Part shown: piece after piece, positions 19,201 to 28,351 of the stretch
How the letters are laid out: each line of letters starts with the position of its first letter
Numbering within the stretch: the stretch's first letter is position 1
Assembly: GCA_017475895.1 (NCBI GenBank)
Contig: JAFVEQ010000035.1
Span: 1 to 64,000 of the forward strand
Source: Rickettsiales bacterium
GTDB taxonomy: Bacteria; Pseudomonadota; Alphaproteobacteria; Rickettsiales; UBA1997
Direction: 5' to 3'
DNA: 64,000 nt
Notes under the pieces: generated by a model
The model's database searches: none
What the model was told of the DNA's origin: nothing
The model's input: the letters and a program-made list of their open reading frames with translations, nothing else
Program-made: the position numbers and the translations under genes

Positions 19201-20157
19201 ATGACAAACATAAAAATATCATTTATAGGTTCCGGTGCCGTTGCCTCCAGCACAGCGTTTATATCGGGTATAAACAAAATTTGCAACGAAATAGTGTTGC
19301 TTGATATAAATGAAGATTTTGCCAAAGGAAAAGCCATAGATTTACAACAATCTTTTATATTAAACGGAAAAAATATTTCAGTCATTGGTTGTAATGATTA
19401 TTCAAAAATTAAAGGCTCCGATGCCATCGTTATAACGGCCGGTGCTGTTCATAAAAATGGTTATCAGGACAGAGAAACACTTCTGGATACAAATAGAAAA
19501 ATCATTAGACAAATAGCCGGAGATTTAAGATCTGTAATACCAACGGACGAAAAACAACCATTGATAATAATGGTAACAAACCCACTGGATGCAATACTAA
19601 AAGAGTTTATTGATTTTGGTGGATTTTACAGAAGAAAAACGGTCGGATCTGGAAATCTGCTTGATGCCACTAGATTTAAATATTATCTATCAAAAGAACT
19701 AAACATAAGCGCAGACAGGATAGAAACTGTGGCAATGTGTCAACATGGGCTTCAAATAGTATATCTTCTAAGTAAAACAACAGTTGATGGTGTGCCACTT
19801 TTTGATTATATAAAGAAAGATGCAAACATATCGTCGGAAAAAATCGCAGAAATATGTAACACCGCAACAAATGGCGGAGGTACAATAGTAAATCTACTAC
19901 AAAAAGAAAGTACTGTTTTTGGTCCAGCGGTGTCAATTTTTAATGTTTTGAAGTGTCATTTAAACGACGAAAAGAAAACTTTACCTGTATCTTTGTACTG
20001 CAACGGCGAATACGGGGTTGAAAATATCTGTATGGGTTGCCCTGCAGTTATGGGAAAAGATGGAGTAGAAAAAGTAATCGAATATGATATAACGGAAGAA
20101 GAAAAAACAAAAATTAGAGAAGCAGCAAACTTCATAGACAAACTAAACAAAAAATAA
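19201..20157 (+). CDS. Lactate/malate dehydrogenase family protein
   Basis: 318 residues with the NAD-binding loop GSGAVASSTA (about 11-20), the acidic beta-2 end LLDIN, TNPLDAI, the catalytic pair region LLDATRF (D and R of LDH D168/R171) and a His in MCQHGLQ. The substrate loop reads HKNGYQDR instead of MDH RKPGMSR or LDH QKPGETR: the discriminating residue is His and the loop is one residue longer. GGHGD is replaced by CQHGL. It therefore belongs to the family, but its 2-oxoacid cannot be predicted. It is a lone gene with its own promoter; reoxidation of glycolytic NADH would fit the fermentative setting. Confidence 0.8.
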   Translation: MTNIKISFIGSGAVASSTAFISGINKICNEIVLLDINEDFAKGKAIDLQQSFILNGKNISVIGCNDYSKIKGSDAIVITAGAVHKNGYQDRETLLDTNRKIIRQIAGDLRSVIPTDEKQPLIIMVTNPLDAILKEFIDFGGFYRRKTVGSGNLLDATRFKYYLSKELNISADRIETVAMCQHGLQIVYLLSKTTVDGVPLFDYIKKDANISSEKIAEICNTATNGGGTIVNLLQKESTVFGPAVSIFNVLKCHLNDEKKTLPVSLYCNGEYGVENICMGCPAVMGKDGVEKVIEYDITEEEKTKIREAANFIDKLNKK

Positions 20158-20217
20158 AAGCATAATAGATCAAAAGGTATTGGGGCTATAGGGCTATATA
20201 TTTTATATTTTTATAAC

Positions 20218-20922
20218 TTATATCGCCCCAATTTCCATTAAAAATGCTTTCTCCAATGAAGTGGTATTGAACTTATTCTTTAAAGCCGCTGGTGTGTCCA
20301 CAAATCGAATATCACCGTTGTGCAGAACCGCAACTCTGTCACATATCTCATCTATATCCGCCAGTATGTGTGAACTAAAAAATACAGAGTTACCGCTTTT
20401 TTTATAATTTAACAGTAAATTTTTCAAATTTATTCTGGCCTTTGGGTCTAAACCACTCATAGGTTCATCCAATATAATTAGTTTTTTATTATCAATAAAA
20501 CTGGTTATAAGTCCAACCTTTTGACTCATACCCTTAGATAAACTACTAATTTTTCTATTTAAAACATCAACATCTAATGCTAAAACATCACACAAATCTT
20601 TTATTTTTTCCAGATCGAAATTTTTGGAAAATATTTTAATAAATTCAATAACCTTCAACTGTTGCGACGGTTGAAATTTTTCCGGAAGGTAAGATATATT
20701 TTCTCTGCTTTCATGTTTACTGGCATCAACACCACATATTTTAACTACTCCACTATCCTGTTTTATTAAATTCAAAATGGTTTTAATTATAGTTGTTTTT
20801 CCGGCTCCGTTTAGCCCTATCAGACCAAAAACTTCACCCTCTTTAACCTCTAGACTAACACCATTCAAAACATTTTTAGTGGAGTAGTTTTTACTTATAT
20901 CTTTTACTTCCAAAATATTCAT
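20218..20922 (-). CDS. ABC transporter ATP-binding protein
   Basis: 234 residues: Walker A GLNGAGKTTI (about 36-45), ABC signature variant LSKGMSQKVG, Walker B KLIILDEPMSGLDP and switch His in FFSSHILAD. The sequence resembles the CcmA/YxlF/NatA exporter ATPases. It ends a leftward operon psd-pssA-ABC, 21 bp after pssA. No permease gene adjoins it, so its partner is unknown; membrane-lipid or cell-envelope export is only suggested by the context. Confidence 0.9.
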   Translation of the reverse strand: MNILEVKDISKNYSTKNVLNGVSLEVKEGEVFGLIGLNGAGKTTIIKTILNLIKQDSGVVKICGVDASKHESRENISYLPEKFQPSQQLKVIEFIKIFSKNFDLEKIKDLCDVLALDVDVLNRKISSLSKGMSQKVGLITSFIDNKKLIILDEPMSGLDPKARINLKNLLLNYKKSGNSVFFSSHILADIDEICDRVAVLHNGDIRFVDTPAALKNKFNTTSLEKAFLMEIGAI

Positions 20923-20943
20923 AACGATACTGTACTTTTTCTG

Positions 20944-21717
20944 TTATTTTTTATTTCCATTTAATTCTTTGTAAAACTTATAGTAGTATCCCCAACCAAT
21001 AAATATCATAATTATATACATGAAACAAATAATTGAACTGAACAACCAAACTTTTATCAATAATCCAATCAACAAAACACCTATTGTCATCAACAACAGT
21101 TGCTTCTGTGAAGATTTAAATTTTACTTTCTTCAAACACGGTGTAGGAATTACACTACCAGCCAATAGAGCGACAACTGTTGTGTTTATTATCACAAACA
21201 AAGGATTTGAAAATATTGTAAATTCTGGAAACTCAAAACTAACAACCATAGGAAACAAAACCAAAGAAGCTGCCATTGGAGCAGGAACACCTTTAAAAAA
21301 GTATTTATTTAATGGATTTTCATGATCTTCATTTGTGAGAGCAACATTAAATCTTGCTAATCTTATCGTCATGCATATTGCCAACAGTAAAACCGGAAAC
21401 CAAGCAACTTTTTTTATAGCATCAAACTCTTCCATTTTCCAGAAGTAAACTATAAATCCCGGAGCAATACCGAAGTTAAAGAAATCTGCTAATGAATCCA
21501 TCTGTGCTCCAAATTCACTGGAAGCGTTTAATCTTCTGGCAACATTTCCATCTATACCATCACATAAACAGGATATAATAACACATATACCTGCTGCTTC
21601 AAAATTACCGATTATTGCTAATCTTACAGCAAACAGACCCAGACACAATGCCGACATTGTTATCATATGAGGTATTAACTTATAAATCTCAAAACTGCTT
21701 TTTTCTTCTTTTTCCAT
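20944..21717 (-). CDS. pssA: CDP-diacylglycerol-serine O-phosphatidyltransferase
   Basis: 257 residues, about eight membrane helices. The CDP-alcohol phosphotransferase motif DGIDGNVARRL...SEFGAQMDSLAD (DG-x2-AR-x8-G-x3-D-x3-D) is complete. PssA makes phosphatidylserine from CDP-diacylglycerol and serine. It follows psd by 39 bp, so the two enzymes of phosphatidylethanolamine synthesis are co-transcribed, the standard alphaproteobacterial order. Confidence 0.95.
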   Translation of the reverse strand: MEKEEKSSFEIYKLIPHMITMSALCLGLFAVRLAIIGNFEAAGICVIISCLCDGIDGNVARRLNASSEFGAQMDSLADFFNFGIAPGFIVYFWKMEEFDAIKKVAWFPVLLLAICMTIRLARFNVALTNEDHENPLNKYFFKGVPAPMAASLVLFPMVVSFEFPEFTIFSNPLFVIINTTVVALLAGSVIPTPCLKKVKFKSSQKQLLLMTIGVLLIGLLIKVWLFSSIICFMYIIMIFIGWGYYYKFYKELNGNKK

Positions 21718-21756
21718 GACTATTCCTCATTCATATTGTTGTTATAATTATTAAAA

Positions 21757-22437
21757 TTAATTATTTTTAATCTTTGCTATTACGCTTTCACCAGCAATCA
21801 TTGTTTGACCAACTTTTACCGCTGGTACTATATCATCTGGTAAATAAATATCAACTCTACTACCAAACTTAATGATACCATATTTATCGCCCTTTTTAAC
21901 CTCTTGGCCCACATTCAAGTTACAAACTATTCTTCTTGCCACCATTCCGGCTATTTGAACTATTGGTATCTGTATGTTGTTTTCAATCTCCAAAACACAA
22001 GATTGTCTTTCATTATCTTTACTATATTTGTCAACGGACACATTCAAAAACTTACCTTCTCTATAGTGTAGTTTTTTTATTTTTCCGTCATAAGGCATTC
22101 TCTGTATATGAACATTAAAAACACTTAAAAATATACTTATTCTAGTCCATTCAATATCTTCATTCATCTCCAATTCTTCCGGTGGCGAAACTTTTTCTAT
22201 GGCATCTACAGTACCATCTGCAGGAGCCACCAAAACTTCCTCGTCATCGTTTATAACTCTATTTGGATCTCTAAAGAAATAAACACACAAAGACAATATT
22301 ACAAATACTATTGACGCTAAAACCCTTGATATTAGAGAACATACACAAGCCAAAACCGCCACGAACACTATTATACTGTATCCCTCCGTGCTTATTGGCA
22401 TAACTACTCTATTTATAGTACTTTTTATCGATGACAT
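21757..22437 (-). CDS. psd: Phosphatidylserine decarboxylase proenzyme
   Basis: About 226 residues from the ATG at 22437 (MSSIKST); an upstream in-frame Met at 22491 lacks support. Two N-terminal membrane helices, FFRDPNR, and the self-cleavage motif FGSRVDIYLP near the C-terminus are typical of the short alphaproteobacterial type. Cleavage before Ser creates the pyruvoyl cofactor. It converts phosphatidylserine to phosphatidylethanolamine. It opens the psd-pssA-ABC operon and is divergent from coaX. Confidence 0.95.
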   Translation of the reverse strand: MSSIKSTINRVVMPISTEGYSIIVFVAVLACVCSLISRVLASIVFVILSLCVYFFRDPNRVINDDEEVLVAPADGTVDAIEKVSPPEELEMNEDIEWTRISIFLSVFNVHIQRMPYDGKIKKLHYREGKFLNVSVDKYSKDNERQSCVLEIENNIQIPIVQIAGMVARRIVCNLNVGQEVKKGDKYGIIKFGSRVDIYLPDDIVPAVKVGQTMIAGESVIAKIKNN

Positions 22438-22558
22438 TTGTTTATTTTTATTAACCTGCCCAGATACTATTCTTATATTTTTTAAAATCAATAAAATTAT
22501 TGATTTTAAAAATAAATATTATATATTACATGTTGATATAATTATATTTTTTCTCACA

Positions 22559-23320
22559 ATGATACTTATATTCGAGACCGGCAACACATCTACCGGTGTC
22601 ATGGTTAGGGATGGCAACACAATCAAATTTGTTTGTAGAATTTTAGACTCACATATAACCAGCTACAAGGAGTTTAATTCTATTCTGAATAATCTATTCA
22701 AACTGAATGGAATTAGCGTAAAAGATATGGATGTCGTACTTGTATCTTCGGTTGTTGAAAGTATAAAACAAATAGAAAAAGAGTATTGCAGGTACAATAA
22801 ACTAAAAATGTTTGATGTGGATGATAAAAAAAACAAGTTAAATTTTAAGGCAAAAAAAGATTTGGGTTCAGACCTAAAGGCTAACATATTTAATTGTATA
22901 GATTTATACAAAGAAAATTTCATAATAATAGACATGGGAACAACAACTACGTTTAGTGTAGTGTCGAAAGGTGGTAATTTCGAAGGAGTATCCTTTATGA
23001 GTGGTTTTGACACCTGCATCAATTCTATTGTCACTAAATGTGATAAAATACCCCATGTTGATTTTGTTAAACCAAAGAGAGTTATAGGACAAACAACGGA
23101 AGAAGCTGTTAGATCTGGTGTGTATTACGGTTATATAGGTATTCTAAAGGAAATTGTTAATTCAATAAAAAACGAACTTAAAAATCAGGATTTAAAGGTT
23201 ATAATGACCGGAGGATACTCAAATATTTTCATAGACAAATTGAATTTTATAACAAAAGTTATACCAGATTTAACGGTTAATGGAATATATAAAATATACA
23301 AATTTAATGTGGAGAAATAG
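22559..23320 (+). CDS. coaX: Type III pantothenate kinase
   Basis: 253 residues from the ATG at 22559; longer upstream frames are hydrophobic noise. The ASKHA-fold motifs are FETGNTSTGVMV at the start, IIDMGTTTTFSV near 120 and IMTGGYS near the end, with PHVDFVKPKRVIGQTTEEAVRSG between. It catalyses the first step of CoA synthesis, usually needing a monovalent cation. The first motif has Glu (ETGNT) where CoaX normally has Asp (D-x-GNT), a conservative change at a key position. The stop is 2 bp before the GTG of the lolC-like gene. Confidence 0.85.
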   Translation: MILIFETGNTSTGVMVRDGNTIKFVCRILDSHITSYKEFNSILNNLFKLNGISVKDMDVVLVSSVVESIKQIEKEYCRYNKLKMFDVDDKKNKLNFKAKKDLGSDLKANIFNCIDLYKENFIIIDMGTTTTFSVVSKGGNFEGVSFMSGFDTCINSIVTKCDKIPHVDFVKPKRVIGQTTEEAVRSGVYYGYIGILKEIVNSIKNELKNQDLKVIMTGGYSNIFIDKLNFITKVIPDLTVNGIYKIYKFNVEK

Positions 23321-23322
23321 CG

Positions 23323-24582
23323 GTGTTTTCTAGATTGGAATTCTTTATAGCATTCAGATACCTAAAGGCAAAGAGAAGAGAAAAGTTTATATCGGTTACA
23401 GCTCTGTTTTCATTTATAGGCATAATACTAGGAGTGGCTACACTCATAGTTGTTATGTCAGTAATGAATGGTTTTAGAGAAGAACTTGTCAGTAAAATAA
23501 TCGGCATAAATGCACATTTGAGTGTTTTTCCAAAAAATGAATCAAAATACCAGTATAAGGACATGTTAAAAATAATCGGAGAGCTTGACAATGTAAAAAC
23601 TGTCAATCCCATAATAGAAAATCAGGTTATGATAACCAGCGAAAAAAAGGCTGTTGGCGGATTAGTAAAGGGTATTTTATTAAATGATTTAAAAAACAAA
23701 AGTGAAATATATAATAATCTGATCATCGATAATGTTGAAGAGCTTGAAAATTTCGACAATGAAACAGGAATAATTATCGGCAATCAAATGGCCATGAGTT
23801 TAAATCTTTCCATAGGTGATAATGTGAAGGTTATATCTCCGGAGGTTAATCCAACAGTAATTGGAATAATACCAAAAATGAAAACCTATAGAGTAATCGG
23901 TATTTTTTCCAGTGGAGCATATGAATACGATTCCATGATTGTTTTTATCCCCTTTAGTATGGCGCAAAAACAATTTAACTACAAAAATTCAGCCAGTGCT
24001 CTAGAAATTTTTGTTGAAAATCAACAAACCATTGATGAAACCTACGATAAAATAGTTAACGCCCTAAATGATGATTATGATTTTAGCCTAATCGATTGGA
24101 AAGACGCCAACTCCAGCTTAATATCGGCTCTAAATATTGAAAGAAACGTTATGTTTTTAATATTGACGTTAATAATAATCATAGCAGTGTTTAATATCAT
24201 ATCCAGTCTAATTATGATGGTTATGGATAAAAATAAACAAATAGCAATTCTAAAGACCATTGGAGTCAGTAACGGTGGCATAATGAGAATATTTTTTATT
24301 TGCGGAACCACCATTGGTGTTGTGGGAACATTCATCGGAACAGCATTGGGAACACTTTTTGCCTATAATATTGAAAACATTAGGCATTTTTTAGAAAATA
24401 TTTTTGGATTAAATCTTTTCAATCCAACTATCTATTTTCTATCACAATTACCATCAAAGGTCTTCATTAGTGATGTTATCTTAATATCATCAATGTCAAT
24501 TCTTTTATCATTTTTAGCCACTCTGTACCCAGCTCACAAGGCCAGCCTAACATCTCCAGCAGAGATTTTAAGGTATGAATAA
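23323..24582 (+). CDS. lolC: LolC/LolE-type lipoprotein-releasing permease
   Basis: 419 residues starting at GTG. It has the LolCE N-terminal pattern FFIAFRYLKAKRREKFISVTALFSFIGI with a first helix, a periplasmic domain of about 220 residues, and three C-terminal helices ending LATLYPAHKASLTSPAEILRYE. LolCDE extracts lipoproteins from the inner membrane for LolA. The ATPase gene lolD, normally next, is absent. A single LolC/E-like protein (sometimes called LolF) could form a homodimer, as in many alphaproteobacteria. It is coupled to coaX with a 2-bp gap. Confidence 0.9.
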   Translation: MFSRLEFFIAFRYLKAKRREKFISVTALFSFIGIILGVATLIVVMSVMNGFREELVSKIIGINAHLSVFPKNESKYQYKDMLKIIGELDNVKTVNPIIENQVMITSEKKAVGGLVKGILLNDLKNKSEIYNNLIIDNVEELENFDNETGIIIGNQMAMSLNLSIGDNVKVISPEVNPTVIGIIPKMKTYRVIGIFSSGAYEYDSMIVFIPFSMAQKQFNYKNSASALEIFVENQQTIDETYDKIVNALNDDYDFSLIDWKDANSSLISALNIERNVMFLILTLIIIIAVFNIISSLIMMVMDKNKQIAILKTIGVSNGGIMRIFFICGTTIGVVGTFIGTALGTLFAYNIENIRHFLENIFGLNLFNPTIYFLSQLPSKVFISDVILISSMSILLSFLATLYPAHKASLTSPAEILRYE

Positions 24583-24602
24583 GAATGTGGTAAATAAACC
24601 TA

Positions 24603-25058
24603 CTATTTATGATATGGATGTCCACTTTCGATGGTATAAACTCTGTACAGCTGTTCAATCAACATAACCCTAACCATGAGATGTGGAAATACCATTTTGC
24701 CAAACGACAATACAAAATCTGCTTCGTCTCTAACCTTTTGTGAAAGACCGTCGGATCCTCCAATTATAAAATCTATACCTCCGGATGTCTCAATAAAATT
24801 TCTACAAACATTTTCAAATTTATTTGTAGTTGTTATTTCACCTCTTTCATCCAGCACGATCAATTTATTACCCTTTACCCTGTTTTTTAAAAGTTCAATT
24901 CCTTCCTTCTCAACTCTCTCTGTCACATTATCGCTTCTACAATTCTTCAGCTCCAACAAATTAATATTCCAAGGTAAACGTTTCCTATACTCTTTAAAAA
25001 GTGAAGAGTATTCGTCATTTTTTCCAAAACTACCAATGGTTATTATGTTAATTTTCAT
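24603..25058 (-). CDS. rlmH: 23S rRNA pseudouridine-1915 N3-methyltransferase
   Basis: 151 residues of the SPOUT family. LIVLDERGE, the trefoil-knot loop FIIGGSDGLSQKV and the C-terminal LIEQLYRVYTIESGHPYHK are diagnostic. RlmH methylates pseudouridine 1915 of 23S rRNA on assembled 70S ribosomes. It converges with the lolC-like gene (20-bp gap) and is followed upstream by pfkA. rsfS, its common neighbour, is not here. Confidence 0.95.
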   Translation of the reverse strand: MKINIITIGSFGKNDEYSSLFKEYRKRLPWNINLLELKNCRSDNVTERVEKEGIELLKNRVKGNKLIVLDERGEITTTNKFENVCRNFIETSGGIDFIIGGSDGLSQKVRDEADFVLSFGKMVFPHLMVRVMLIEQLYRVYTIESGHPYHK

Positions 25059-25082
25059 ACGGAAAAGTAAATTATAATTTTA

Positions 25083-26168
25083 TTAAATTTCCCCAACGTA
25101 AATCCCCAAAGCTTTTGCCGTATCCACCAGATCACCATGTTTATCAACAAATTGTGACCCAGTTTTTACCGCCTCTTCAAGATCAACATCAACTATTTTT
25201 CCATCCTTTAAGGCCACCATCCTTCTACTTTTTCCTTCGCATATTATATCAACAGCGTGAACTCCAAATCTTGCGGCAGTTATCCTATCGAAACAACTTG
25301 GCCTTCCACCCCTCTGCAGATGTCCCAATGTTGTTGATCTTACAATAAAATCATTACCTTCACCTTCAAGTTTATTGGCAAGATAATTGCCAAAGCCACA
25401 ATAGCTTTTCATACCGTTGCTTCTTTTCACATGAATTATTTCGTCATTTTCAGTTTTACAACCTTCAGATACAACCACAAGTGAATAATTTATACCCTGA
25501 TCTTTAATCTCTCTTATTTTTCTTACAACATTATCATACCTATAGGGTATTTCAGGGATTAGACACACATTAGCAGATGCTGCTATTGCTGAGTGTAGAG
25601 CTAAATGTCCAGCATCTCGTCCCATAACCTCCACCACCATAATTCTATGATGACTTGAAGCGGTTGTCTGTATCATATCCAACATCTCCATACAAACATT
25701 TCTTGCGGTATCAAAACCTATTGAATATTCCGTATAGGGTGTGTCATTATCTATGGTTTTTGGAATTAAAACAACGTTTATGTCGGTTCCCTTAGTAAAA
25801 TCGTTTATAATTGCAGCGGACCCATCACCGCCTACAACCACAATTGAGTTTATACTAAGTTCTTCAACACCTTTTCTAAAAGCATCAGCATACTGCAGAT
25901 ATGATTTATTTTCCATCTTCATATTGTTGACACTTCCCAAGATTGTTCCGGCATTTTTTATACAGGAAAATTCATTCTGAAAATCTTTTACGGTTAATCT
26001 TCTGTAAGATACATTTGGGTATATTAACCCAAATGTACCATCATGTATTCCATATACCTCTATTCCCTTTTCGGTTGCCCGTCTAACAACAGCATTCATT
26101 ACAGCATTCAAGCCAGCACAATCTCCACCACTGGTTAGAATCGCTATTTTTTTAATCTCTTTGACCAT
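25083..26168 (-). CDS. pfkA: 6-phosphofructokinase (group III type)
   Basis: 361 residues: TSGGDCAGLNAVMN at the N-terminus, VGGDGSAAI, PKTIDNDT with the catalytic Asp, MGRDAGHLAL and the late STTLGHLQRGG. The residue pair matching E. coli G104/G124 is Gly (GGDG) and Lys (PKTID). PPi-dependent enzymes usually have Asp/Lys, while Gly/Lys marks the ATP-using group III, so ATP is the likelier donor. Its start abuts the stop of tkt. Many alphaproteobacteria lack PFK and use Entner-Doudoroff, so a full glycolysis is suggested here. Confidence 0.92.
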   Translation of the reverse strand: MVKEIKKIAILTSGGDCAGLNAVMNAVVRRATEKGIEVYGIHDGTFGLIYPNVSYRRLTVKDFQNEFSCIKNAGTILGSVNNMKMENKSYLQYADAFRKGVEELSINSIVVVGGDGSAAIINDFTKGTDINVVLIPKTIDNDTPYTEYSIGFDTARNVCMEMLDMIQTTASSHHRIMVVEVMGRDAGHLALHSAIAASANVCLIPEIPYRYDNVVRKIREIKDQGINYSLVVVSEGCKTENDEIIHVKRSNGMKSYCGFGNYLANKLEGEGNDFIVRSTTLGHLQRGGRPSCFDRITAARFGVHAVDIICEGKSRRMVALKDGKIVDVDLEEAVKTGSQFVDKHGDLVDTAKALGIYVGEI

Positions 26169-28154
26169 TTATAAACTAACTTTTATAACCTTAACTATAT
26201 TCTCTTTTGTTAAACCAAAATATTCATAAACTTTTTCAGCTGGAGCAGATATACCAAATTTGTCGTCCTTTATTCCAAAGAACAAACCATTTTCACCAAT
26301 GTATCTATCCCAACCATAGGATGAACCGGCCTCTATAGCAACCCTTAAAGTATTTTTGCCCAACACCTTATCCTTGTAGGTTTTTAGTTGTCTATCGAAT
26401 ATATCTAAACAGGGAGCAGAAACCACTCTTGCCTCTATATTGTTATTTCTCAACTCCTCCTGAACCTGAAGAGCTAGAGAAACTTCTGTACCTGTTGCTA
26501 TCAGAGTTACTTTAGCATTTTCGTTTTCTCTTAAAACATAAGCACCTTTTTTAACCATATTTTCAACAGGTTTGTCATCTATAAATGGTACTGATTGTCT
26601 TGAAAATATTAGGGCTGACGGAGTATGCTTTTCCTCCATGGCTATTTCATAGCAATCGATTGTTTCCTGCAGATCCGCCGGTCTAAATACATTTAGGTTA
26701 GGAATTGCTCTTAAGCTAGCCAAATGTTCAACCGGTTGATGTGTTGGTCCATCTTCACCAAGTCCTATGCTATCGTGTGTTAGTATGTATAAAACTTGTA
26801 ATTTCATCAACGCAGACAACCTTATAGATGGTTTTTCGTAGTCAGCAAAACAACAGAATGTTCCGGCATAGGGAATAACACCACCATGCAATACCAATCC
26901 ATTCATTATACCAGCCATAGCATGTTCTCTGATACCATAGTTTATATATCGACCATCATAATTCTCAGCATTCAAAACTTTTTTAGTAGCTTCCGTCTGT
27001 GTTAAAACCGATCCGGTCAAGTCTGCACTACCACCAACCAATTCTTCTATGTTTCTGGTTAAAATTTCCAGAGCCTTTTGCGACGACTTTCTTGTGGCCT
27101 CTTTCGGCTTCTCTTTAATTATTTCTTCCTTATATTTTTCCAATCTTTCTTTCCAATTCTCTGGCAATTCATTTTTTATAACTCTTGAAAATTCAACAAA
27201 TTTCTCATCATTCTCAGCATTATTTTTCCATTCGGTAAACTTTGTTTCATTTCTTTTCGCTACATTTCTCCATAAATTCAACACATTTTCTGGAATTTCA
27301 AAATCACCCCACCCTTCACAACCAATATTCTTTTTGGTGGCTATCAAATCATCCCCAAGTATTGGAGAACCATGACATTTATTGGTGCATTCCTTCGGTG
27401 AACCATAACCTATTTTTGTTCTAAAAGATATAAATACAGGTTTATCACTATTTTGTGCTTCAGTTAAAGCCGTTTTAATGGAATCATAATCATGTCCATC
27501 AGCCTCAAGATATTTAAAATCAATTGATTCCATCCTCATCTTCATGTTTTCATTTCTAGTAATACTAGTGCTACCATCTATGGTAATTTCATTGTTATCC
27601 CAAAGCACAACCAAGTTGTTCAGTTTCAAATTGCCGGCTATTGACAGCGCTTCATAACTTATACCTTCCATAAGACAACCGTCGCCAACTACACAGTAGA
27701 TTTTGTGGTTTACCATTTTATCATTAAATCTTGCCTTTAGATGCTTCTCGGCAATAGCCATACCAACAGCGCTTGACACACCTTGACCCAAAGGTCCCGT
27801 CGTGGTTTCAATACCATTTAGATAGCCATATTCTGGATGTCCAGCAGTTTTAGAGTGTAGTTGTCTAAAATTTTTAATTTGTTCTAAAGAACAATCTTCG
27901 TAACCAGTAAGATACAACAAAGAATACAACAGCATTGAACCATGACCAGCAGATAATACAAATCTATCTCTGTCGGCCCAATTTGGTTTTTGCGGTAAAA
28001 ATTTCAAATATTCACTAAATAGTACCGTTGCAACATCAGCGAAACCCAACGGTAATCCCGGATGTCCAGAATTCGCCTTTGCTACAGCGTCAAGAGATAA
28101 ACACCTTATGGCATTTGCCATTAATTTTAATTCTTCGTTGTTCATATACTTCAT
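26169..28154 (-). CDS. tkt: Transketolase
   Basis: 661 residues, standard length. Thiamine-pyrophosphate site GDGCLMEGISYEALSIAGNLKLNNL, catalytic His in NSGHPGLPLG, and the pyrimidine domain with DSIGLGEDGPTHQPVEHLA. It moves two-carbon units between pentose and hexose phosphates. It directly precedes pfkA with no gap, so the two sugar-phosphate enzymes are made together. Either the first or the fourth Met (MNNEELK) may be used. Confidence 0.97.
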   Translation of the reverse strand: MKYMNNEELKLMANAIRCLSLDAVAKANSGHPGLPLGFADVATVLFSEYLKFLPQKPNWADRDRFVLSAGHGSMLLYSLLYLTGYEDCSLEQIKNFRQLHSKTAGHPEYGYLNGIETTTGPLGQGVSSAVGMAIAEKHLKARFNDKMVNHKIYCVVGDGCLMEGISYEALSIAGNLKLNNLVVLWDNNEITIDGSTSITRNENMKMRMESIDFKYLEADGHDYDSIKTALTEAQNSDKPVFISFRTKIGYGSPKECTNKCHGSPILGDDLIATKKNIGCEGWGDFEIPENVLNLWRNVAKRNETKFTEWKNNAENDEKFVEFSRVIKNELPENWKERLEKYKEEIIKEKPKEATRKSSQKALEILTRNIEELVGGSADLTGSVLTQTEATKKVLNAENYDGRYINYGIREHAMAGIMNGLVLHGGVIPYAGTFCCFADYEKPSIRLSALMKLQVLYILTHDSIGLGEDGPTHQPVEHLASLRAIPNLNVFRPADLQETIDCYEIAMEEKHTPSALIFSRQSVPFIDDKPVENMVKKGAYVLRENENAKVTLIATGTEVSLALQVQEELRNNNIEARVVSAPCLDIFDRQLKTYKDKVLGKNTLRVAIEAGSSYGWDRYIGENGLFFGIKDDKFGISAPAEKVYEYFGLTKENIVKVIKVSL

Positions 28155-28351
28155 ATTTTATATTTTTTTATGACATGATTTTACTTTTTAATTTAAAAAT
28201 AACAAGGAAATTATTATAATCTTGACAGAATTTACATTAACATTACATTAAAAAAGCATTTAACTAAACACTATGGAAAATGTATCCACAAAAAATATTG
28301 AAATTAAATAAAAAATATTAAAAATATGTTGGATGTTAAAAAATTTTGAAT

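Noticed and set aside
22388..22558. N-terminal extension of coaX with hydrophobic residues
   Set aside because: CoaX proteins begin right at the D/E-x-GNT strand; the extension overlaps the divergent psd gene.
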